Part shown: piece after piece, positions 57,375-64,000 of the stretch
Numbering within the stretch: the first letter of the stretch is position 1
Layout of the letters: the number at the start of each line of letters is the position of its first letter
Assembly: GCA_934047225.1 (NCBI GenBank)
Contig: OW203989.1
Location: forward strand, 18,823,977-18,887,976
From: Ypsolopha sequella
Taxonomy: Eukaryota; Arthropoda; Insecta; Lepidoptera; Ypsolophidae
Reading direction: 5' to 3'
DNA: 64,000 nt
The notes under the pieces: model-generated
The model's database searches: none
Told to the model about the DNA's origin: nothing
Seen by the model: the letters and a program-made list of their open reading frames with translations, nothing else
Made by a program: the position numbers and the translations under genes

Positions 57375-58206
57375 CTTTATTCTATATTGCACAAAAAACT
57401 TAAATAGTATAAAATACACATGAATAAAAATTTGTACAAGGGCGAGCTTATTTCTAAAGAAATTTCTTCCAGCCAACCTTCAATGTGGTGAAAAGGTAAT
57501 GAGAATGGTCGGCAAATAATTGTGCACAACTTTGAAAACAGAAAACTAAGAAGAAAAAAAAAAATTAATGAATAAGCAATAACACATGCAAATATACATA
57601 TACTTTAACACATATTATTATATCCAACAAATAAACAATACTTAATTACTCAAAATTAACGTACGTAAAATAACATTATTTAATAATATATATTAATAAA
57701 ACATATTAAATATATAAATATTCCAACTAATAAATAGCAGATAGGTAAAAACAAAAAATAACTCTGAGAAAATGCAGTTTAAGCTTTCTTTTAAATGACG
57801 GTACAGATGCTAGGCAGACTATTTCATAATCAAGCGGCTCGAACTGTGAAGGATTTAAGTAGAAGTCTGTATTACAAGAAGTTACTTGGAGGGTCCTGGT
57901 GTTGCAAGCTCTCTGTGGTCTAGTGCCGGGAGGTAAAAGCTGAAAACGATCTCGTAGGTACTGAGGAGCGCAGTTGTTTAGGATGTTGAACAGTAATGCT
58001 AGCATGTGTGAGTTTCTTCGCAAACGGGTAGAAAGCCATCCTAATTTACGTCTAAAATCAGACACATGGTCATACTTGCGCAAACTGTAGATGAACCTAA
58101 TACCCAGGTTTTGGAGGCGTTCAAGCTTACTCACTTGCTCCTTAATGGCATTATGAAACATATATCGGCATAGTCAAGAAGAGGTAGTAGCAAAGTCTGT
58201 GCAAGC
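57375..58206 (-). mobile_element. 5'-truncated LINE with 7-bp TSD
   Basis: A minus-strand element flanked by ATACATT at 57368-57374 and 58207-58213. It holds the C-terminal end of an RT polyprotein, then about 350 bp of 3' UTR with a stem (GAAGAAATTTCTTTAGAAATAAG-like) followed by CGCCCTTGTACAAATTT. It ends in an AATAAAG tail. The 5' truncation and target duplication are those of target-primed reverse transcription. Confidence 0.85.
57727..58200 (-). pseudogene. LINE RT C-terminal domain fragment
   Basis: The frame reads LLLPLLDYADIC just upstream of the first Met (58161), then VSKLERLQNLGIRFIYSLRK, YDHVSDFRRKLGWLSTRLRR, HMLALLF and APQYLRDRFQLLPPGTR. This 'LDYAD … LERLQN … RFI … RKYDHVS' series is the thumb and tail of a common insect non-LTR ORF2. 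After the shared helix the ending is intact with a stop at 57727. No catalytic YADD is included because of truncation. Confidence 0.85.
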
Positions 58207-58556
58207 ATACATTATGGGTATCAAAGATTAAAGGAGGTATTAAAGAGCTGATTGTAAAAATAGCTATATTTACTTGCCTCCATTTCGATAAATCCTCGAA
58301 AAGTTTATCTAACCTTATTTCCAAAACCGATGGACCGAAAAATAAGAAAAAAGTTATGTTAATATGTGCAAATTACGAAATAAGTATAAATATAAATAAT
58401 TGATTGAAAATGCATTACTTTGCGGTAGTTCATCATCAACTTTTGGAAATATTAACAACTAGCTTTTACTCGCGGCTTCATTTAGTTTTTGTGATCTGTC
58501 GATATTTTTCGGACCCTTCATTTTATAGAACGTATTTATTTCAACTCTGGTTTCAA

Positions 58557-58990
58557 AGAAACTGTTTATTGTTCTCTAAATTAATCCCCTGTTAAACTGT
58601 CTTTTGTGAGGCTAGAGGCCGAATGAAAATTATTTCTTGACCTCTTGTTTGATCCCCAGATGTAAAATGTTATTGGCGAAACCGAAGTTGCCATGTTTTT
58701 AAACTAAAATATTTATTTTTCTTTGAATTTATCCTCTGCTAAAGTCTCTTCGGCGCGAGGCCGAAGGCCGAGCCACGTTTCCAATTGAAACTATTTCTTG
58801 TTCTCTGAATTTATTCTCTGCTTATGTGTCTCTGCCGAGGCCGAAGGCCGAGCCACTTTTCCGAACTAAATAATTTCTTGATCTTGTAGATATTTGATTC
58901 CCAGGTAAAGTGCTTTATGCGAGGCTGAAGGCCGAGCCGCGTTTCCGAACGAAATTATTTCTTGATCTCGTATTAGATTATGTATTGTTA
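58557..58990 (+). repeat. Minisatellite with GAGGCCGAAGGCCGAG core
   Basis: Four to five units of about 85-130 bp. Each holds a palindrome-rich core GCGAGGCCGAAGGCCGAGCC, then GTTTCCGAACGAAATTATTT and CTTGATCTC. The first units are more diverged. Confidence 0.8.
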
Positions 58991-59474
58991 TTCAAGATTG
59001 CTTTATATTTATGCTCGTACTGCTTTTGTGTGCTTAAAAGTCTGCATTTTAAATAAATAGCATGGTCAGAGTGTTTGGCGAAATATTGTAAATTGTGAAA
59101 GCAAAATAACATAGAACCTCAATACTGAAGTCATGGCTTTTCATAAAGCACGTAGGCAGACACTACTTTCAAAATGTATAAACCACATTGAATATTGTGA
59201 CGTGGTCCTTCTTCAGAAAACGAAATATCGTTAATTCAGTAGGTACAAAGGAGTACACAATTTGCCACCGCAGATTAGATTTTGAATTTCATGTATTTAT
59301 TAAACCAGGGGAAATAAATGCAAAACGATATATGATATATAAAAGTAATATGCATTTTGATATTCCTTTGTATTTTAGCCGAAAATCTGTAAATTTGAAT
59401 TAATATTTTATTCTGTATTTAATTTATATTAAAAATAAAATAGTAAAAAGATTTCTATTAAAGATTATAAAAAA
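58991..59474. other. No recognisable gene
   Basis: AT-rich and non-coding. The 71-codon frame at 59188 has no recognisable motif. Confidence 0.45.
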
Positions 59475-59562
59475 CGGTTTTTATTGCGAAATCTATCGCT
59501 TTGAAATTTGTTTCTGATTGATTTCATGTTTGTAATGCACTCTAATAATTATTATATTAAGT
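59475..59562 (+). repeat. Repeat shared with 50.2 kb
   Basis: GCGAAATCTATCGCTTTGA directly followed by TTTGTTTCTGATTGATTTC and TGCACTCTAATAATTATTA. At 50.2 kb these are separated by about 228 bp. Confidence 0.6.
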
Positions 59563-59564
59563 TA

Positions 59565-59870
59565 TTTAGCAGCTGTGGCTCAATCGTTCAGTCTTCTTGG
59601 GGTCCGGGTTCGATATCGCCGTTCAAGCAAGCACAAATGAGTTTTTTTTTTTCATACTTTTTGTTTACACACCACTTGTTAAACAGTGAAGTTGAGTGTA
59701 AGTTAAACATACATGCCCTAAAAAACGTGAATTTGTGCCCTTAATGCGGTGACAAGGCTCACCCTCTATCACGCTCGGACACAAATCGTCGGTAAAAAGA
59801 GAGTGTACAAGTGTTGACTGTTCGAATGACACAACTCTGGCTCTCCCTCGGGGATATATGTCGTGAAGAT
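59565..59870 (+). repeat. tRNA-derived SINE
   Basis: B box GGTTCGATATC (59607-59617). Body ACTTGTTAAACAGTGAAG, ACATGCCCTAAAAAACG and TTGTGCCCTTAATGCGGTGA. End CCCTCGGGGATATATGTCGT. It runs directly into a LINE fragment. Confidence 0.8.
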
Positions 59871-60040
59871 TTAATTAAATCAAACTACAACTTATTCGAC
59901 AATCAATTAACTCGCGTAACTCAGGTGAGAGAATTGGGCATCATTCTTGACAATAAGCATGTTTTTAAAAGTAGTTTTAGTAGTATGATAAAGCCAATTC
60001 TGAAGGCTTTAATTTTAGTTTTAGTGCTGTCAAAGCTTAA
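59862..60040 (+). pseudogene. LINE RT fragment
   Basis: The frame reads SNYNLFDNQLTRVTQVRELG and then IILDNKHVFKSS. The V-R-[DE]-L-G-[VI]-x-[LF]-D motif is the conserved region after the RT palm in many insect LINEs. The end of this piece is repeated in inverted form downstream. Confidence 0.75.
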
Positions 60041-60150
60041 AGTTTTCCAAAGAAATTTAGCTTCTAATCCTAACTGTTAAGGACTTTTTTTATCGAATAA
60101 AATTTAGTTTTGACAGCACTAAAACTAAAATTAAAGCCTTCAGAATTGTT
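59993..60150. repeat. Inverted repeat derived from LINE coding sequence
   Basis: AATTCTGAAGGCTTTAATTT + TAGTTTTAGTGCTGTCAAA at 59995-60033 is complemented without visible mismatch at about 60108-60147. The spacer is about 75 bp. The left arm is the 3' part of the RT fragment. Confidence 0.85.
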
Positions 60151-60970
60151 TTGTAGCAGAGGCCCATATTATATTTGTTATTGTATGTACTAAACCTTGC
60201 TACACTTTTGCTTTTGGCTATAACTTAATATATAACTATACGTATGTATTGTTACTAACTCCCAACTCCTAATTCCCATTTCTAACACATGTTACCTAGT
60301 TAATAACTAGGCCATATCGACCCAAACGTTTCCAATGGACATTTTCCTAATATCCAAAGTTCTGACCAAAAATATTCGGTTCCGGAATATACAATGCTGC
60401 TGACCCTTAAACGTTAATAGACGCAAATTAAGGCTCTTCTATACCACTGAGCTGAATAGCTGGAGCAATTTACGTGCTGAGTTTTTGATGTTTGTTAAGC
60501 CGTTAACTGGTAAAATAGTTGTAATATTTTAGTTAACATACTCGTCTCTAAGATTTACTTTTTTAGGGAATATCCCGGAATTAATGTTTAATGTCAACTG
60601 TATTTGTCAACTTCGACGAAATACCCTTTTACTACTTACAAGCTAAACATTGTTCAGTTGGTTTACAAAATAACTGAACTTTGACACGGAGGATTGTATA
60701 ACCGTTTTGCGTTACTCAATGCGGTGGGTCTACGTTTAGCGATTTTGTAAAACAGCGTAAAATGTAGTAGTTATGGGAGTTCCAGTGCAAAAGTGTTATT
60801 TGACTATTTGACTATTTGACGAATTTTGAAAATATGTGATATTGTGGACCGTCAGCTGGCGGAGTAACGGTGGGTGTGGATGTGAAAGGTTTATGAACTT
60901 CTGAAAATAAAGAAATGTTTTTTCTCTATTTAACGAATGCTGAAACTTATGAATTGTGCGTCAGCTGAGT
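60151..60970. other. No recognisable gene
   Basis: AT-rich and non-coding, with a short triple TGACTATT near 60799. Confidence 0.45.
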
Positions 60971-60974
60971 TTGG

Positions 60975-61420
60975 GGGGCATAAAATATGTTTTGTTGTTT
61001 TTCAAAAATTTCTTGAAATTGGTAAGAGTAAATATAGCTAAACCATACATTTTTACACTCAACTTCCTAATACTACCATTTGATACCCACATTCTATTTA
61101 AAAAAAATACTATGTTTAAATTTTTTTAACTGTTATAAACATTTCAACTTTTTTCGATATTTTTGAATTACTACTTGTTTTATAATTTTCACCTAATACC
61201 CTATAAATAAGTATAATTTTTTTCAACTTCTTATTCGGAAATAAGGGCGGATATGGATTGTTTTGTGGTTTTTCAAAAGCTAAACTATGTATTTTCACAA
61301 TCAGAACTTTAATAACTAATATTTGGTGCCCGTATTAATTTTAAAATATACATTATTTAATTATCTTTTACTTTTTTAATTATATTTTACTCTAATCTTT
61401 TTCTTTTTACATTTAATGTC
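60975..61420 (-). repeat. Degenerate 'GGGTTCCGTAGTACC' repeat, copy 4
   Basis: On the minus strand the internal double segment is recognisable: GGGTATCAAATGGTAGTATT and GGGCACCAAATATTAGTTAT, each followed by a TGTAAAAAT-like run and a TCAAGAAAT/TTGAAAAACC block. The ends are lost. Confidence 0.55.
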
Positions 61421-61699
61421 TCTTTGATGTTATTTTTTGACACTACCTATTCAGCGCATGACACTTTCCATAGCTCTTTAGTTTTTTTTACATTCTCTAT
61501 AAGAGTATAATTTGTATCAACCGGGATGACATAAGGATTCTAACAAACTCAAAAACTTCCAAATCGGTTCAAACATTTAGAAGTCATGGTGGAATAAAGA
61601 AACGGATAAACAAACATAAATTAAAAACATTATACATGAATCCTGAAAACATTACTTATTTTTTCGCCCAGTCGTAAAGTTAAAAACGAAATGTATGCA

Positions 61700-61830
61700 C
61701 ATGCACAGGTTCTGAAGGCGTTCAAGCTTGTTGTTTACAAGTTTGTTTTCAGTAAGATCAAGGAAACAAGAGTCAGTATAATCGAGAATTAGAAGAAATA
61801 AGGATTGTGCTTACATTGAAAGTAACCCGT
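61700..61830 (-). pseudogene. LINE RT thumb fragment
   Basis: Minus strand: FLLILDYTDSCFLDLTENKL then VNNKLERLQNLC, the same 'LDYxDSC … KLERLQNLC' block as at 58.1 kb. It lies less than 60 bp beyond the 3' tail of the neighbouring ORF1 element. Confidence 0.75.
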
Positions 61831-61885
61831 GCCAGTAAAAAGAGTTTTTTAAATGACGGCCGAAGTATGGATTTCTGTCAGAATG

Positions 61886-63192
61886 TTCAATCAATCAATC
61901 AAATCATTTATTATCAGGCATCTGTGGCTATTACAAACTAAAATATGTACAAATACATTACAAAATTATCTAAATTTTCACTTTTTACTGTCCTGTGGCA
62001 CTGTCTGCGGAAGCAACGGAAAACCACGCCCTGCGACCAAAAGTTTTCCTCCATGACGAGGTACCACGAATGCCAAAAAATTGACATTGCGGTGCGACTC
62101 CAACAACTGCACCTTCGGCGGGTACCCTGTCTTTTGGCGCACGTAATCCGCGATGTCATTCGCCGTAAGTGCTGTAGTGCAGGTGGGAGATGTACACGGG
62201 CGTGTTTGTTCGGCTTAGCAGCACGCAACTTAAGGTTGGGCTCTATAGGAGCTTCGTCACAGCGGTTCTGGGTCGCTCGTGGTTGGTGCTTCCTCCTTTG
62301 CACCGTCACGTAAAGATCCTAATTAGCCCGTTTTATTGCCTTTTCTGGTACGGGCTTCGTACTGGGAGCGGCAGGGGCGCTTGCGGTGACGCTGGTGAAA
62401 TCTCGATGATGAGGCTTCGCCAGAGCTGCAGACACGGGGAGTAGGGCGGGGCGAGGGGCTCCTGTGGCGCTGCGTGGAGGGGCTGCGGGGACGGGTGCGG
62501 GGCTATGAGGTGCACTGGCGGTGCATTCTGCAGGCTCGGCAATCGATGAAGGCGCTAGCGACGAAACTGCTGACGTGGAGATTGACGACGATATATCGAG
62601 GCCGGCTCCGCGACGCGTGTTTACGTAGGGCGCATCGATTGGTGACCTAATTACTGCCACAGGTTTGCGTAGCTCGTCGAGTTCTTTACGCAAATCTGCG
62701 ACAGTTTTCTGTGATGCATCCATTTTCGCCAGCACATCCGCAAGACTGGCCTTCAGAAGCACAATGTCCTTCAGTAGGCTCGTTACATCGACGTGGTCGA
62801 AGGTAACGGGAGGAAGCTTATTTAAGTCCTTCGCTCCGAACGTCGGCACGTCATCAGGGTCGGTCTCCTTGAGCAACGTGATAATATCTTGCAGGTTTTT
62901 CTTTGTCCAGTCACGCCGGCGGGACACCATCTCACCACGCTTGTTCAGCACGGTGTATATCAATGACTTTGCAGCCGCAATGTCACCCTCGCTGAAGTTG
63001 GTTGCGCAGATCTGGACAGTGGACACCTCGTCCATCAGATCCAGCTTCTGCTGCAGGAACGCCAGCAGCTCATTTGCCACTAGTTCACTAATCATGACGA
63101 CAGATAGCGAGCGACAGCTTGGGCCGCACTAAAACGATATACCTAATTATAAAAAACGCGTCCGCATCAGAACGCGGCGCAAGCGAGACTGA
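61886..63192 (-). mobile_element. ORF1-only LINE derivative with (TTGA)n tail
   Basis: A minus-strand element. A 5' GC-rich leader of about 95 bp (63192-63096) precedes an ORF1 frame, then the ORF1 C-terminal domain after a stop and frameshift (62230-61985), then a short 3' UTR with AATAAA (near 61907) and a (TTGA)n tail at 61886-61900. ORF2 (endonuclease, RT) is entirely absent between ORF1 and the tail. The tail form is that of lepidopteran LINEs. It is analogous to the half-LINE (HAL1) design known in mammals. The 5' boundary is approximate and no TSD was found. Confidence 0.7.
62319..63095 (-). CDS. LINE ORF1 (Gag-like) protein, C-terminus lost
   Basis: 258 codons from ATG at 63095. Residues 1-60 (NELLAFLQQKLDLMDEVS…) and 60-105 (NLQDIITLLKETDPDDVPTF, LPPVTFDHVDV) match the N-terminal part of ORF1 proteins of CR1/L2-related LINEs of Lepidoptera, as I remember them. 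Residues 105-145 are a leucine/alanine heptad-rich segment likely to form a coiled coil (LLKDIVLLKASLADVLAKMD, VADLRKELDELRK), consistent with trimer-type ORF1 assembly for RNA binding. Residues 165-258 are Ser/Pro/Ala-rich and low complexity. A stop follows KAIKRAN. The conserved C-terminal domain (DIADYVRQKTG … FLAFVVP … NFWSQGVVFR) lies further on, out of frame (62180-61985). It is one of the longest intact frames in the window and unusually GC-rich. Confidence 0.75.
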   Translation of the reverse strand: MISELVANELLAFLQQKLDLMDEVSTVQICATNFSEGDIAAAKSLIYTVLNKRGEMVSRRRDWTKKNLQDIITLLKETDPDDVPTFGAKDLNKLPPVTFDHVDVTSLLKDIVLLKASLADVLAKMDASQKTVADLRKELDELRKPVAVIRSPIDAPYVNTRRGAGLDISSSISTSAVSSLAPSSIAEPAECTASAPHSPAPVPAAPPRSATGAPRPALLPVSAALAKPHHRDFTSVTASAPAAPSTKPVPEKAIKRAN

Positions 63193-64000
63193 CTATATTT
63201 TGACTATATTCATTATACCATGACTATATTTACTTAAAAAAGTAAACGTAAGCAGAATCTCCTACACATTAGATGGCATATTGGGGCCACTCTGAATATC
63301 GACGATGAAGTGACAAGAAATCCTATCTCCAAAAACATGATTTTACAGGAAACGAAAAAAGCCTTTCATTTGCTTATGAAAAAAATATCTTACGTGGATT
63401 TATAATGATTACAACATGAATGTAGGGAATGATTGCTAGTGCATGTAAAATTGCATTTTCAGTTCATAAGAAACTCAATTTGGACAAAATGTAAGTTAGG
63501 AGTTCTTGTCACTTCATCGTCGATATATTTGGCTATACGATGCCGACACGAAGGGTTTTATGATGATTATTATTATTTATTTTATTTATTGCTCAGTTAC
63601 GGTGATTTCGAGACCAATTTTAGATTTCTGAGAAGAGCCAGCTCTAAAACTAGCAATAAATCTAAAACAAAATTATTGGTAGCTTACCTATCCATAACTT
63701 GAATTTCTGGGAAGGTTCGTACTTACATAATATTTATGAAACCACAAATCTTCTATAATATTTAAAAAACCTTTTTTGTGTACACAAGTGCCTTCTATCT
63801 TTGCCTTAACATAAAGGCAAGTTAATGTCCCCACTCTGGGACATGTAAACGTGGCACAAATTATCGCACCCAAGGGTTGACCCGTGGCGATAAATCATTC
63901 CTTCCTAGAACTTTGTTGTTCTACTGAAATTTATACTAGACAGCGAAACATTTATTGGTTCCTAAGGATGGATTTTGTGATACTTTTAATGGATTTGAAA
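63193..64000. other. No recognisable gene
   Basis: AT-rich. It begins with short repeats of TGACTATATTT (63190-63235). No coding similarity. Confidence 0.45.

Larger units (their letters stand above)
56904..58405 (+). repeat. Interspersed repeat 'GGGTTCCGTAGTACC', copy 3, interrupted by LINE
   Basis: 56904-57374 (TTTTTAGGGTTTCGTAGTAC…) and 58207-58405 are the two parts. The interior break falls in the same 'ATACAATATGGGTATC' region where mariner split copy 2. The normal 3' end with the CGACTCG palindrome is lost. Confidence 0.8.

Noticed and set aside
62665..63132. 155-codon plus-strand frame
   Set aside because: It is the antisense shadow of the LINE ORF1, whose protein has family similarity and a coiled coil.

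Overview
This 64 kb window is AT-rich, repeat-dense nuclear DNA from an insect. Several features point to Lepidoptera: tRNA-derived SINEs with the 'GTGTTTGTGCC…GGGGATATATGTCGTGA' body, the 'AGGGTTCCGTA … GAGTCCGACTCGCACTTGGCCGG' interspersed repeat, non-LTR elements with LINE ORF1/RT fragments of the kind common in moths and butterflies, and MITEs with familiar lepidopteran ends. I see no intact host protein-coding gene. All recognisable coding sequence is transposon- or retroelement-derived and most of it is broken. The window is best read as intergenic or large-intron DNA.

Layout. 0-10 kb: a LINE-like 3' end, a Harbinger-type deletion derivative carrying the heads of two convergent genes, a broken LINE reverse transcriptase split by a 0.75-kb interspersed repeat, three copies of a related repeat, SINEs and a MITE. 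10-24 kb: MITEs, an ~85-bp minisatellite, SINEs, a hAT-type MITE with a perfect 8-bp target-site duplication (TSD), two abutting TIR elements and an old BEL-like LTR. 24-27 kb: a young, internally deleted BEL/Pao LTR retrotransposon with 5-bp TSDs. 27-36 kb: fold-back elements and a 33-bp minisatellite split by a composite insertion that ends in a near-perfect 157-bp-arm palindrome. 37-42.5 kb: a 2.6/2.8-kb tandem duplication, each unit carrying an OTU-type cysteine-protease ORF, ending in a 270-bp-arm inverted repeat. 43-44.7 kb: a broken, intron-containing minus-strand pseudogene of an arthropod Cys-rich transposon-type family. 48-50 kb: a 1.3-kb mariner nested in an interspersed repeat. 50-57 kb: SINE pieces, a long fold-back and a piggyBac-type MITE with TTAA. 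57-64 kb: a truncated LINE nested in a third copy of the same interspersed repeat, a 'GAGGCCGAAGGCCGAG' minisatellite, SINE and RT fragments, and a minus-strand LINE element holding ORF1 and a 3' tail but no ORF2.

Nothing here forms a gene pathway. The history is one of repeated nesting, and the insertion order can be read at several points (LINE, then interspersed repeat; interspersed repeat, then mariner or LINE; minisatellite, then composite palindrome). The items most worth follow-up are the OTU tandem unit with its terminal stem-loop and palindrome, the ORF1-only LINE, the Harbinger two-head derivative, and the spliced Cys-rich pseudogene.
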